From NCBI GenBank assembly GCA_900708905.1, contig CAADRB010000002.1:4387788-4451787 (forward strand): a DNA stretch of 64,000 bases, given 5' to 3'. A model generated the notes under the pieces. The model saw nothing but the letters and a program-made list of their open reading frames with translations, made no database searches and was not told the origin of the DNA. This stretch comes from Hymenolepis diminuta. Lineage: Eukaryota; Platyhelminthes; Cestoda; Cyclophyllidea; Hymenolepididae. Positions 26,422 to 40,859 of the stretch are shown here, piece after piece (the first letter of the stretch is position 1; each line of letters starts with the position of its first letter). The position numbers were made by a program, and so were the translations under genes.

Positions 26422-28409
26422 TCATGTAAGAAGAATGACCACCAACCAATCAAATCGTAATAGTGAGAACATGCATATTTCGAATTAGATGCGGCACATT
26501 CTCATTTTTTAAACAACATCTTGCAAATACATAATTAATGATATATTCATTGGTAAAATATTAACTGGTCAATTTATTTAAAAATAAATTGAAATCCTTT
26601 AGTTTGTCTCACGATTCTCAAGGGAGAAGTAATTTGTGTTCGTAAGATAATATTGAAACCCATATTACCTATAATTAATTATATCAAGCATTTTTTCATT
26701 TATTACTTTCAATAATGAAAACGTATGTCTCCGCATCCTTTTTATTTCATTTTGTTTGAAGGCAATCAAATATATTGGTATTTATTCATGTATATATAAT
26801 TTTAATTGGCCCTTGTCCAATCAAAAAGTTTCCCGGTAATTTGTATATTATTTCACACAAATTATTTTGTTCTAATCAAGATTTTGGAAGATAAATACCC
26901 TGTGTTCGAATTTTGATATTTAGGCCACCGTAAGATTCGATGCAATCAGAATAAGGTGAAAAATACCATTTCGCTGCATATGTAATTATTAGGCACCAGC
27001 AAGTTAGTGTCTTTCATTTAGGCATATCTATCTCATCAAGAAATTCTCCTGCATATCACAGGCATATACTCTAAATTTAGTAAAGTTTAAGCGCCATTTA
27101 CTTACTTAAATGTTTTCTTCAAAATTGTTTAGAAATAGCTAGATATCGTCTGACCTTTATAATCCCCATAAAGCTTTAAAAAATATTTCACTGACCGAAT
27201 ATCTTAATATTAAGAAAGATAATGAATTATCTGCTACTCATAATTCGATGCCTTTGCAATACATATTTGTAGATTACAATATTATACGGATTATCATCCA
27301 AAAATTTCCATTTGGTGAGTCGACTAAATTAGACTTGATGTATGTTGACCCAGCTGTCATAAAAATTTAAACTAAATGCTAATATAATCGAAAGTTCAAT
27401 ATTACAATTTTCAATATTTCCGAACTGATTAAATCTCAAATATTTAGAATGGATCTACATGAAATTTTCCTGACATTTTGCTAGCAGATCATACATTTCC
27501 ATTTCTAAACCATTATGAATTAAAAATGCTTGTTCAATTGTTGGGAAAACGCAATATGTTTTCTTGTATTTAAATTGATACTTAAAACAGTGGTTAAATT
27601 AATCAATTAATAAATACTCATTAGCAGCGAAAGTGAGATGATCGAATCTATCGTGAAAGCTATGGTTCAGTGAGTAATGGACTGGTTTAAAACGTTTTTG
27701 GTGCTTAAAAGTGGTGCAGGCATTCAAGTAATTTTTCTTGATATAGTTCCTATGCAATATCAGCTTTCATATAAATAAGACATGTGTGTACTCATTTTGC
27801 GCTTAATAATCCTAATTGGCAGAATGAAAACTTTGGTGGATATTACGATCGGAAAATAATTATTGTCTCAACGGATATAGTTAATAGATTTTGCTATTAA
27901 CTTAATATGAATTCAGTATATGAATGCTCACTTTTTCGACTAATATTGGTTATTATATATTACAAATTTATGTGGTTAGTATTACTACTTCAGTTCAATG
28001 CAGACAAATTTCTGCAAGAAGCCGACCATCGAAGATAAGCCCCGGATTAGTACTTATTTTTTCCTCGCTTACCACACATTGCTTGTTTTTCATAATATGA
28101 TAACCTATCTTGTATTCTTCTGTTACCGATAATTTTTAATTTATCATTTTTGGTCCATTAGTCTATGTTCCTATTGTAATCTGCTGTTCTCTGTAGGATA
28201 CCGTAACCACCTTTTAGATTCTCTTAGACATTGTGCTAGTTACAAATGCGACCGAACAACACCACAATACAGAAAACCCAAACTACTATATCAAAATATG
28301 ACGCACATTTGCGTATCTGTAGGTCAATTTATTATATGCCCATTTACAAACGTGATGTAAATAAATTCATTCGAATAAAAGGGAATTAAAAGATGGTAAA
28401 CCAAGAATC

Positions 28410-28457
28410 TTACATATAAGAAATATTTTGGGAAAAATATTATTTTCTTATATGTAA
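28410..28457. repeat. AT-rich hairpin with near-perfect 14-bp arms
   Basis: Left arm 28410-28423 (TTACATATAAGAAA) is matched exactly by the reverse complement at 28444-28457. The stem can extend inward by about 8 bp with a small bulge. It could be a tiny foldback element or chance. Confidence 0.5.
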
Positions 28458-29756
28458 TATGCTCGTTTGCCGATCCAATTACCCGTCCTTGTCGCGAGAT
28501 CGACCGGGAGATGAGAGAAATGTCATCGAGTCCTTGTGGTACATGGGGATTAATATCTTGATAGTTTCTTTCTGGGATCAGTGGCTGTTCGGGAGTTAGA
28601 GAGCTGTAAGATACAGAACACAAAAAATTAATATCATCAAGACTATTTAAAGAATGATGTTTTTCACAATTCAACCAATCAAACCCTCCTGGTCTGAGTT
28701 GTTAGTGGTCGCGAAATCATATGATCTTTCCGGTCTCCGTCGTGGATGTCGCCGATATGCGGGTTGGTGATTATGGCAGCTGTGTATTGGTGATTTAAAT
28801 TATGGTTGAGGGCAAACACAAGATCAGCCACACAATACGCGAGCATCGGTTGCGCTTTGTCGGAACACAAAGTTATTTTGATAACAACATCTCTTCAGTT
28901 TCCATTCAAGTTTCTATATTCTTAATCCGTCATGCTTCTCCTCTGACTCTCCCATTTTCGTCATATCTCCCTTCCACCCAACAGCTAATGGTGTTACTTC
29001 AACAAGACACCTAGAAAGTGACCAATTCTTAGCCTGAGTACAGTATCAGCTCTGCATACACCAAGGCAAATATATTTATTACTCCGATTTAGTTTGAATT
29101 TCAACTAACTTATGATTTAATATTGCATCATCCACTCGTCAAGCAAATCTAATTTTCTATAGACCTCACTTGTGAGACCTCAAAGCTGTCAGTCGACCAG
29201 ACCAGCTTGACTCAACATTGCCGACCAATCAGTCAGCTACGACTGCTTATATCCTTTCTTTATTCCTTCAACACGCACCTCCAGCACACTCCTTGTCTCC
29301 TAAATCTATCTATTCCCATCTATCTCTATTGGCCGCTACCATTGCTTAATAAAGGCTCAACTAAATGTCTCTCATCTTGCTTCTCCGTGTAACAGGTCGT
29401 AATAAATGTAAATGGGATTCATTGTGCTTTAAGTAAACATCCCGCAGTTGGTAAATTTTACTAGAGAAAATATTCGAAAATTGACTATCTCAACAATGCT
29501 AAATTTGTTCATTCTTTTCGAAATCCACGAATAAATTTTCAAAAGCACTTGTCAAGACATGGAAATTTCTATCTCTTCGTTCATTGTTGGTTGATTTTCT
29601 TTTCTGAGACTGCTTGCTTCGTTTGTGCACGCAAAATGTGAATAACTTTGTGGATTGCTAAGTCGCGAAGAGTTTCCTTTGAGAAATTTTCACCATTTAT
29701 AAAGTTTAATTCAAAAGAATTTGTGAATTAATGAGCTGCTAACAAAAATACGAATG

Positions 29757-29779
29757 TATATATATATATATATATATAT
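29757..29779. repeat. (TA)n microsatellite
   Basis: About 11.5 uninterrupted TA units. Confidence 0.9.
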
Positions 29780-32700
29780 CACTTAATATTTGAAAGTGAT
29801 AATTCCTACATAATGCTTTTTTTATTTTACTTCTTTCGATTGCAAATCAAAATATCTTAGTAAGAGTCAGTAACTCTTCAGGCATTTGATGCAGTAACTA
29901 TACCGGATTAATGTTTTAACTCTGAACGCAGCGAACACGAAATACTAAGCTGGGACCAAGACGTTGTCATCTCATCCATGAATCTTGGAGTATCAGGGCA
30001 TGATGCAACAAAAAGAAAGAAAAAAGGGGAATTTTATGAATCTTCGGATCAAATGAAACGAAATCATTTAATATCCTGTGTTGTATTCTTTATATTCTAT
30101 CCACATTCTCCCCTTTCACCTTCACATTTAACTGTCTTACTGTTCCTCAAGTTCAATTGCTTCTCCATAAGTGAGGTGCTAACTTTATTGCTCTACCACG
30201 GATAATAAAAATTCATTATTACTAATAACTACACAGTTCTGTGAAGAATTTCATTTGTAATTCAGACACCTAAACAGATTGATTAAGTGCCGTAGAGTAT
30301 GCTTTTTGTCTGTGTAAACAATACAAATCCCGTGGATGATCTTGCTTGTTAGTCCTTCTCATTAAGAAATATATGATAATATTCTGTTACTGTCAATTTG
30401 AGAATCAGTATAATAAGAACTAATGAACATAGTTAATCTATGAAATAATAAAGTTTGCATCATTTTAGACGAGCAACTTTATACGAATCATTTAAGTTGA
30501 AGGTCTAGTTTATAGATCTCAAATTGGTTTCTAAAGCATAATTTTTTTTGTATAGCCAAAATAATATTTGTTCTCCGTGATACTTCAGATTCGAGTGAAA
30601 AATACTCTTCTTAGGATTAAATCAGTCCCTTTGCGATCGAGTATTTCATTTCTTCTACATCCTGTTGTGGTTTGGCGATACAGACGCATAGATATCAGCA
30701 ATTCATCTGGAGTTACCGGGATTCAGATTGCCAGTCAACGCATACCGAAAATACAACTGATTGTGCACGATCTGTGACCCATCTTAATAGACTCACAAAT
30801 AGTTGTTTGAGGGGAAGTTTATTTATTTATGTATATTTCTGCCTACGGACTCGATCTGATTATTTTTATCGGTGGATATTTAAAATTGGGTTCGTTTGAT
30901 GTGCCTAGAGGAACAATTTATAAAGATTCTTTATTTAAGAAACCGATGGTGGGGAAATACGTGCAGGACTACTGTAAAGACCTGCGGTTGGATCATGTCG
31001 AGAACTCTAAGACAGACTCTAATAGTGATATCTTAAGGTCACAATACACCTTGATCTCTTCACTCAATTTTTAAGAAAATTCAAACTATTGGAAAACCAA
31101 TCATTGAAATTCACGTAATATTTAAAAAATAATAAATTTCGCAAAGTTGGAGAGTACATTGCTAAAATTACACCCTGGATTTTTAGATTCGACTTTTCGG
31201 CGGTGAATTATATTTTTTCTTAATTCAAGAAAATCGCTGTTCGGCTCTATTGCCACTGAATTTCTTAATAGTGAATGTTACTAAAGCGGATTAATGAATG
31301 AAATGCTATTCTAAAAATACGGTACAGTTAGACCAAAATGGAGGTAAATATCATAAATGTTGAAAATATTGCTAAAATTAATACAAAATGAATATCAGCC
31401 CATATTTTCCATTAGTTCATAAGGCAAAGCCTTCCAAGACTATGATAACCCGTTTCCTTTAATTTAGAAAAATTAAGCCCTCTTAAAATTAAACCACATA
31501 ATATATTAAAATAGTAGCTCACTTTCATATACTTTCTGCCCCAATAATATCTTTGAATTAATTAGCTCACTAATTGCATAGATAAACGTTAAAATGCGAT
31601 GTTTAGAGGTCTCTACGTTATATTGTATTATTTTATCTCAAGAAGTATAATATATTTTTACATAACTGGAACAAGTAGATTAGGTTAGATTAGAAGATGA
31701 AAAAAAGTAGGCAGAAACTGTGATTGAAAATTAATTGCAACCCATTCGATATCCCTCTCTCTCTCTCTGATTACCTACCTGTTACTCCGGTAATAGGCAC
31801 CTCAGTTTAGCATGAGCATTCATCACTAACCAGGAACTCCTATTGGAATCTACGTGCTTGTGCCTAACTTTATAGAGGAAGTTATTTTAGAGACTCAATA
31901 TCTCTATTTCAATCCTTTATCAATGCGAATCTTCTGCTAATCACAGTAGATACTTCCCCATCGTGCATGATACCGTAACATCTATAGTAATTATTTCAAT
32001 AATAGTCTTAAACCTACGCTCTCTCAGAGTTATGGCGTTGAATAATGACTTTAAGTTTCCGAGTGTTTTTAGCTTTAAAAAATAAAATAGTGATCAAAAT
32101 GTAGTGTACCGAAATTTTATCCCCGATGCGGACAGTTGTCTTCGAAGGACTTTGAGGTAATGCATATTGCAGATGGATAAACATAAACAAGGCTTCTAAA
32201 ATTAGGGAGCAAATAAAAAACGACGCCTAACTCTAAGACCCAATTCTCTCTATCCGCTCCTCAAAATGTTTCCTGCTAAAACATTCCTGCATCTGCTTGT
32301 CCATATTGTACGGTGTATAAATAAACGGACGATATTGCATATCGATGAACTTGTCAGGAGGGACTTTGCATATCCACTGAGCAACTCCATCTCAGAAATG
32401 TATTCCTCTTAAGCCTCCAGTGCATTTAATTGTTAGTATTAATCATAGCAATCCAAAAACATAACAAAATCTATCATTCGATAGCATTTGAACATTCGAA
32501 TAAACAAAGTATCCTAGTAGGGGCGAGGCAGTGAATCAAATAAGAGTCTACAATGCAGTTAGAATGTCAAGGTCATTAGTTGATTTCACTATTCCATAAG
32601 AAGTATAATTCACTTTGTAATAACTGAATGCTACAAAACACGATTTCTGGGCGAGTTTATGTCCACGATATTTGAATCCTGTTGATCAGCTGATGTATTT

Positions 32701-35700
32701 GAATGGTTAGTTATGGTGCTTTAATTCATTTGTATCTTCTTACAATCATGAATAGGGCGGTATGTATTAATTTACTCAGTTTATTATAGCTTTCTCTTTT
32801 ATTGTCACTAAAGTATTTTCGGAATACGGATTTTGAAAGGATTTACTGTGCAGACTTTTCCTACAGGAGCAAAGGAATAAGGTGAATTTCGTTGACAAAA
32901 TGACAATTGCAATAGCAATTACTGACGCAAAGTAGGAGATAGAAGGGTTGAAGAAAATGTTAAGAAGGGACAAAAAGTCTCTTTCACTTGACAGAAATAA
33001 TGGATAATTAGCTTTTGCCAGTAGTAGTGGAAGGAATACGGTTTTTGCTTGTTAACTGAACTAGTGGAGGGTGGGGGAGAGGGATTTAGAGAGGGAAAAT
33101 TGAACTGTGGCACAAATATCCCTTCCCCTCCGCCAGTACGTGAATTCACTTTTAGAAGCGCAGAAAATACAAACCATTCTCTTGCAAATTTGGTGTGCTT
33201 GTTTGGAAATGGGAATTTTGGTTTACTAAAAATTTAACCAAGAAATATAATTTAGACATGTTTGTCAATATTTAAAATAAGTGTTAAATTCCTTTGTTTG
33301 GAAGTATAGCCACTAAAACTGTAAAATTTGTCTTTCGTTGATTTTTAATAAAAAAGAATGTTTACCTAATTTTAGAAATAACTGCAATACTATTTTCGTC
33401 GTATTAAGATTTGTTTTATGTAAATATTCAGGCTTCAAATCTTTACTGTAATTTGTTTAAGATTAGTTCAAGTAATTTAAATTTTTAGAAGCCCTTTTGG
33501 CCATTCGAACTGATATCCTTGGCATTTCAGTATTAAAATCATTCTCTAGAATTATTTAAACTTGCAAAAAATTGTTTAAATATTAATACTAATAAAAATT
33601 CAGGAAATTTTCTCGTTTTCATAGTGCTAAATAAATTTAAACAGTACTATTTGTCAAATCTACTAAAAATAAAAGTTTGCAGTCCAAATATCCGTCAAGT
33701 GTGTAGCAAGTATGCTTTCAATAATTTAGATGATGGAAGAATACAGATATCAGAAAGAATAATGTGTTAACGACTCAGTAAGCCCTTCTAAGTTAAAAGA
33801 TTTGACTGATTTCAGAACCGTAAGTATTAGCGCATGCGGGCTGAACGTTCTTTAAACTTGCACAGTTTAAGATGTTAGCTTTCTTTTGGGATCAAGCTGA
33901 AGATAATGGAAATAATCGGAGACAAAACTCTACGAGAATTCAAATCTCCGTTCATAAAAGCAGCGCAATTGTCCTCAAGTGTCTTGAAAACTAATCTCTA
34001 TTAGAATTGAACTCTTCATGTATCTTAAAGATGTCAAGGACAAAGAGATACAAACGGCAACTCAAGCTACGAAAATATCATTACTTTTCAAGAAAGACGT
34101 CTTTATATTTCACCTCCCTTCCTATTAATAATACAACATTTAAAGCTGTACGTCTTTATATCCATATCCTATCTGTAATACGAACATTGCCTGATAAAAT
34201 TTGGCAAACATATGGACTTATTAATATTGCTTTAAAAATTAGCAATTATTATTAAATGTAAAGCAAGATCTTCGTCTAGCCTATTCCATACTTGAGTCTT
34301 TCCCCAATAATACTAGGGATGCCTGGTAACAACAAACCTAATGCCCTTCTGAACCCTTCAAGAAGATTAATCTTATTATTACGCCCTCATGGAGCCACAG
34401 TGTGCGAAGAGGGGATTTTTATGGGAGATCCCGCGGTTAAGCTTTAACAAAGAAGATTTGGCTTTTGGATTGCTATGAAAAGCCTCCCTAGTTCTCTTCG
34501 TTAAAACTTCCTTGACACTGACAGGTAATGAAGTGAGCAGGAAGATAAACTCGCACAAAATTATAACTATTCCACCTAGTAAATTCGATTCACATTCCTC
34601 ATGCTGTGGAACTCAACCCCAAAAAGAATTCGTGCAAGTACAGTTAAATGTAGCGCTATAAGTTGCATGCAGCTGTTCATGGAAATTAAAATAAACCATT
34701 AACACTAACGAAGAGAATTACACACGAGGCAAACATTTACCTTAGAAAACTCAATACAATAAAACTGGTCTTGAATTTCTATTATAGCTGGGATCCAACT
34801 GGAAGGAATGCTCTCAGATATCTCAAGCGATAATGGTGATAAGATAGGATTCCAAAGAAAACAAAGAAATCAAAGAGATCCTTTGTTTTAAAACGAGCTC
34901 ATCACCTTTCCCATTGTCCCTCCTCTCATTAAACAATTTATGTTCATTTTTACATTCTCCCTTCTAAATCGCATTTTTAATACAGACGTTAGGTCACCTA
35001 AGCTAAATGAAATAAAGGACGTAGTAGCACTTATTTTTCGTAAGTCAAAATATCATTAAGCTAGTGCAGAAGTGACTTGGGACAATAATTAGAATGTCTC
35101 ATATTGACTAATATCAAATTTGTACATGTATTCTTCAAAACAGCTCCAGAATAATTGTTTGACCGCCACGGAACCGTTTATGAGAAGACTGACCTGACAC
35201 CATTTTCATCACATGAGGTAGTTAAATGATATAACCACTAATCGAAGTTACGTTTTTGTTTAACATCATATTTTGGAATTATTCTATCTGCTCTCATCCA
35301 AATGTCCTTTTATTTGATTCAACTTAATTGTTTGTAAAACACAATTATCATAGGTTTTCGTAAATGGGGAACAAATAAAAAGATTTAGTTGGACCTTGTT
35401 GATCAATAAGTGTTTAGGATCTGAAGTAAAGCGTTGCATTATTATTTATAATTTGACGCGACGTGACTAAGTCCAACGTATGAAATTGATTCAAATAAAC
35501 AATATCATTGGGGTAGTTTTTACAAAATTCGCCATATTATCAAGGTCATATACAAATCTTTTTGCCATATGCAGTTACACTAATCTAACCGAATGTGAAT
35601 TCGGATCGAGACAAGTTAGTAGGCACATGGTCTCAGAACGAATATTGCCAAAATCATCCTTTCTGAGGTGTTTATCTGTTAAAGTATTAATATTTAAATT

Positions 35701-38501
35701 TGACAGCAACAGTAACCAAAACACTAAGTTATTTATGCTTAAATGCACTATTGTTCTGATCTTTATGGAAAATATTCTGATATTCCATATGCCTACTCAA
35801 CCAGTGGAAGAAAAAATTAATAGAAGTGGTAAGATCAATCGTCGCAATTTAATAAACGATCAATAAGCACTGAATATCCCAGGAGATGCATCATGAAATC
35901 CGAATTTTGGAACGTGAACTACCCATTTAGTAAATATTTACAAACTCGTATTACGTAATACTCTTCGAAAACTTGACGTTGTTCTCTTGGCATCTTTTTG
36001 ATCCCCATCGCTCTAACACTTATTAGACTTTCAGTTAACCAAATTTAGTTTCTTTCCACAATTAAAAATTTAAAGTTTTTTGTTTTACTCTGACTAATAA
36101 CAATAATAATAATAGTAATTCTATAAACAATATTGTTTGGGTGACTTGCGTATCCGACCGTTTTAATTGAAATTTACCATATATATATCCTGAATAATAC
36201 CCCATTAAATCTCTAAGATATTTTCTACAACTTTGATGATTAAAGAGAACCTTTTTAGCCTTACTGAATTCAAATATTACTTTAAGTTACATGCTTACAT
36301 CCGTTGTCAGAGTTCAGTTTCGTATAGACTCCCTATGATCTTAACAGTTTTGATTTGGTTATTTTTAACTCAAACATATAAAGAATGAAAATGACTTTCT
36401 CCGGATAGAAGCCGATTCAAAAAATTAAAACTAGGAAGTTGTTGTTTTGTCTCTGGATGATCAGTTTCAAATATTTTTCTCCATGTTGTACTAAGAGGGC
36501 GACAGATATTTGAGATAAAACTGTTATCATTGTGATGATGTTTAGATCCCCAAATATCAACTCTATGAAGACAACTTACACTCCCTTGTTTAGTTAATAA
36601 AGTAACTGCACTCTGCCTCACCCTTCTCTAAGGGTCTGTTTCAACTGTAGCGATATTTAGTTGACAAGTGGATTAAAGCGGCAGTTGCCAGGCTTCCAAG
36701 TATTACAATATCATAAAAGAGCCATGCTTCACACAGATTTCCTTAAAAATCATTCTTCTCGATAAACCGATTTCTAAATTGGAGAACGCGTGCTGTATGT
36801 TTTTTACCACCATCAGTTCTATGAATAGAAGTAATCCCAAAATTAATGCCTAACTGAAAATAAATATTTGAATAAGTCCAAGAAATATTCCTTTAAACTC
36901 GAATGATTTTTAACATTTATTAAAAATAACATTTTCATTTCTATTTAATCATTAATAATAAGTTATTTTTAAATTATTATATCATGCGATAAAACCCCCG
37001 AATTTCTATTCTAAAGCAAAACAACTATCAAAAGGTTGTAATTCTAACCTAATAATAACAATACTATAATAACCTAATGTATTGTAGTTAACATCTCGTC
37101 GTTGAGGATGAAGTTTTTAAATAAAAAACTAAAAAACGGTTTTTAGTTTCTTTAAAAATCGAATTTTAGTTCATCTTATCAGGTGGTATCAAAGGTATAA
37201 TTTGGACAGCGAATTCTTTTGCTCTTTCATAATGCATTTACTGGAAGAGGGTTAAGTGAAATTTGAAGATTCAAATTTACAAACCTTAATGTCAATGTAA
37301 TTCTAGTTCCGATTGTTGTCACTCTGTCATTAAAGACTCCATGATTTGAGATTTGCAGAGATCATTTTATTCAATTGGATCGACACTTTGAATGTGATTA
37401 AGTAATTCTGGATTTCAAGAGAGAATGTTTGTATTCTTTTATGATGCAAGATTTCAGCACTTCACAAATCTATTGAAATCATCAGAAGCATATATTCACA
37501 CTTACCACGTTGAAAAGATTGGATGGTGGTGCCACTGCCATATCCAAAATTATAGAGCCGCAAAATTCATGCTAAGATTATATGAATTGGATTATACGAC
37601 TTAACATGATTTAAACACAGTACTTGAGTTCATTCTAGGTGAAATCGGTAATAATAATTTCTATTTGTTTGATTCATTGATATAGCACATGGCATTTATT
37701 GTATAGTTTAATAAAATCACTCCGAATATGCCTGGCTTCGAACACTAATTCGAAAATTTAATTTCTACCTTGTTTTGATAAGTGCAGAGTTAATTAAAAA
37801 CACTGATGGTTTCTGTTAGGAAGCCAAATCGAATATTTTCGTTGCACTCTGGAGAAACCCGAAATTTTCATTTCTCATGCACTGGATTATTAATTTTTGG
37901 ATTTCCGCGCTCATATCTAAATATGTAAGACCACCTGTGGAGAAGCCATCGTTGCAATTATTAATTAACCAGAAAGCCAATCATTTATCACATATTTAAG
38001 CTTATATAAGTAAATCTAATTTGTTAATAGATGAGCCGTCATTTGAGCGTCTTCTTTATCGTCTTCCTGGAGTCTGCGTAGCTGTAGCTTCAAATAAAGG
38101 CAACTGAGAAGTTAAAAATTTCTACTTATCACTATTCGAGTTCTTTTCATAATTCCCAATTCCAACAATTTTTCTTAACAAGATTTCTACGCTCCTTCGC
38201 CATACACATGTGAGAATACTTAATAACCTTTGGGTTTCTCATAAAGGAGCAAATACTTAATACTTGAAGGCAAAGACGAATAATCACCTTAATCATATCG
38301 AATCAGATTAATTTGAAGCTTTCTAATTGGTAACTGTGGCGATACGCACGCATTGGGTCGCGCACGTAGACAATTTTAGTAAACATAAGTTCGTCCGCAC
38401 TTAGTCCTCCACTAACCTCTTTTCAAATTCTGCCCATACGCGTGCACGGCAGCACTTAGGAGGAGATATTAACGCAAATTCTGGCGGGATAGTAGCACTG
38501 A

Positions 38502-38524
38502 CCAATCACAATCTACTATAAGAA
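38502..38524 (+). promoter_or_regulatory. Possible core promoter (CCAAT and TATA-like) of the PLDLS gene
   Basis: A CCAAT at 38502-38506 and TATAAGAA at 38517-38524 lie in a locally GC-richer stretch, about 110 nt before a candidate first coding ATG at 38636. The spacing between the two boxes is unusually short, so this is only suggestive. Confidence 0.22.
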
Positions 38525-38635
38525 TACATCTCGCACCCCTTCTTCCCGACGGGCTTCATTAGCGTGTCTCTTAAAAGGAAATTATTTGTCAACAATTATT
38601 CTACGTTTAAATCTGAGGCTCTTCGAATCCTAGCA

Positions 38636-40281
38636 ATGTTTATTTTGCGGTATGCTCTCACTTCTTACTTCCTATTCGCAATCTTTTGTTAACCACGTCT
38701 AAAGCGAACAAGTAGCTAAACATAAATCAAAGAAAATATTTCATCATTTAATGACACCTTGCCTTAGTATTACCTGACGTTACTTATAAAACTAGGGTGA
38801 TACACAGGGTTAAAAGGTTTCTTGTTCGCACAAACACCAATCCATTAAAAGAATAACCCCATGCTATTTAATCCTAAATAACTTACAAAATTATGATCAA
38901 CTTATTCATGAAACTTATTGATAAGTATTATTTTCTTTAGTATTATGATTTTAGTGAAATATTTTCCAATGTATTTTATTTGAATGAATGACTGCTCATG
39001 ACGAAGAAGTTTTCCTTAATAATTTGTATTAAAATGTATAATACTATTAAAATAGCGTATAAATATCTGTTTTGTACATAATTCAGTTGTAATGAATTAT
39101 AGAACATTAAAATCAGTACTGCAGATCAAGTAGAGAAATTTTACTTTAGCTAAATACAAAGATGGAGTAAATGAAAACTCCAATGACCTCTTTTTATTAT
39201 CAGGTGCCTATGTCAAGCATTTGCAACTCAAATTTAGTATAAACTGTAATTGAGAGATTTTTGAGTATCTCTTAACAAATAGGAGAGGTATCTTCCAATA
39301 GCACATTCTCCTATCCGGGTAACTAGTTTTGTGAGAGAACAGACCTTTTTCGATGTAAAAGAATTTTTTAACTCCTCAAATATTCCTTTAGATTAGCTGC
39401 AGAGGCTGTTAACCTAGCAGACGAAGAGTTATCGGGGCACCTGATGAAATATGAAGATGAAAAGCCACTGAAAAATTTGCCTTTCCCTCCTTCTCCTCCA
39501 CCCTACTATGTGGACCCAGTTATCTTCCAATTTGGCTGCAAACGCAAAGACTCTAATTGTGATGCTACTGACAAGCATCAACAGCTCTTCTGCTCCAAAC
39601 GACTGCGTCTTGATTCTTCGTCAGAAATGAGTGGCCTTCTGGGAGGTCCAGTATCTTGCATTAAGGAATCTCCGAATGAATTTAAGCGCTTTGATCACTC
39701 AAATCAAGTCAGATGTACTGGAGTTATAACAAAGAGGCGTCTACCGCTCAACAACTTCTATCAAAACATGAATCATTGTTCTCCTAGACAGTTCTCAAAC
39801 GTAGTGAATCAATTGATGATAAATGCTTTGTGGGATCAGCTTCTGACTTTCCGCTCCTTTTGGATTCCACCCAAAGAAGAACCCTTGGATCTCTCATGCA
39901 AGGAGACTAAATTAAGGCTTGCTGATGACAATTTCTTCGGCAACAACCGCAAATTAGTAGAACCTCAAATTTGCAATGACTCCGAAATGCGAAGATGCAA
40001 CACTTTTCTGTTTAACAAGTCACTTGAACCGCCACACTTACTTCCTCATAATACTGAAGTTTTAATGAATAGTGCTCTATTATTCAATGACCTCAAATCA
40101 AATTTACTGGGTGCTATGAGTCAGAAATATTTGAATCTCAATGAATCGGTAAGTGATAGAGAGACCTTTTCAGTTACGTGTATGCTTAAATATTGACACA
40201 TATTTTTAATAATCTAATATTTTCACTTAGGTTGGCCTGCCATCCTTTCAGAGAAGATTGAAATACCCTGAGCTTATTTGA
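38636..40281 (+). CDS. Nuclear-type protein with CtBP-binding PLDLS motif; 3' exons firm, first exon tentative
   Basis: The firm parts are an exon at 39392-40148, open from a good acceptor to a GTAAGT donor, and a terminal exon at 40231-40281 that joins in phase and ends PELI-stop. An AATAAA follows at 40384. The protein has a Pro-rich start (LPFPPSPPPYYVDP), basic clusters that could serve as nuclear localisation signals (FQFGCKRKD, CSKRLRLDSS, ITKRRLPL) and KEEPLDLSCKE. PLDLS is the classical docking motif for the corepressor CtBP, so a transcription regulator is the natural guess. No DNA-binding domain is visible. A possible first exon, 38636-38649 (MFIL plus two bases, donor GTATGC), fits the phase and would give 273 aa. 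It is tentative: other upstream exons may exist, or translation may start at the ATG at 39444. I do not recognise the family. Confidence 0.6.
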
Positions 40282-40383
40282 ACTGCAAAACGCGGTTCAA
40301 TTTCCTTCCCAAAAAGCCTTTTTTCAAAAAAGGCAGCATAAATATGATTAACTGGGTAAACTAAAAGATCTATTTAATAATTT

Positions 40384-40389
40384 AATAAA
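40384..40389 (+). other. Polyadenylation signal AATAAA
   Basis: Canonical hexamer about 100 nt after the TGA of the PLDLS gene, on its strand. Confidence 0.5.
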
Positions 40390-40859
40390 TTTATTTTAAC
40401 AATCAAATATGTGTTTCTTACCATAGTTTATTTGTGAGGAATGGGAATAGTGCTTCATAATCGGCATATAATACTGTTGGGTTATTTGTAAAAAATGTTA
40501 ATATTGTAGTAAATGCCCGTTTAGTACTTATTGAAACTTAATTTCAAAATTTATGTAACTAGAGAACCATGCATTAAGTCTATAATTCAAAAGATAGGAC
40601 ATTTGGATGAACCCAGACTTTGTATTACTTCATTCACCATAAGTCTATGCTTGACTGAGCTATTTTTCTTATACGGCCTCAAAAACTTGTTCTGATGCTT
40701 TTTTCATCCAATAATTTCCTTCTCTTTGAGGTTTGATTTTAGTATTTTTGCTTCTATTGTCAGGAGTACTCACCATTTCAATCGATTAACTGCTGGTGCT
40801 TCTATATATGAACCTACTCTTATAATAATAATATTTCTCAAACCAATTTAAAGAAATCT

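Larger units (their letters stand above)
26422..38470. other. Gene desert of about 12 kb
   Basis: No exon with recognisable similarity on either strand. The longest open frame (35480-35866, + strand, 128 codons) looks like chance. Visible items are a (TA)n microsatellite at 29757-29779, a hairpin at 28410-28457, a short CT run near 31755 and a T/C-rich stretch at 29170-29400 with an AATAAA. Upstream exons or enhancers of the PLDLS gene at 39392 could lie here unseen. Confidence 0.5.

Noticed and set aside
35480..35866. 128-codon + strand open frame in the gene desert
   Set aside because: No domain, no conserved motif and no upstream acceptor or downstream signal that fits; likely chance.
39444..40196. 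Single-exon reading of the PLDLS gene ending in MLKY
   Set aside because: The frame after 40148 runs through a clear GTAAGT donor into an intron; splicing to 40231 gives a better terminal exon.
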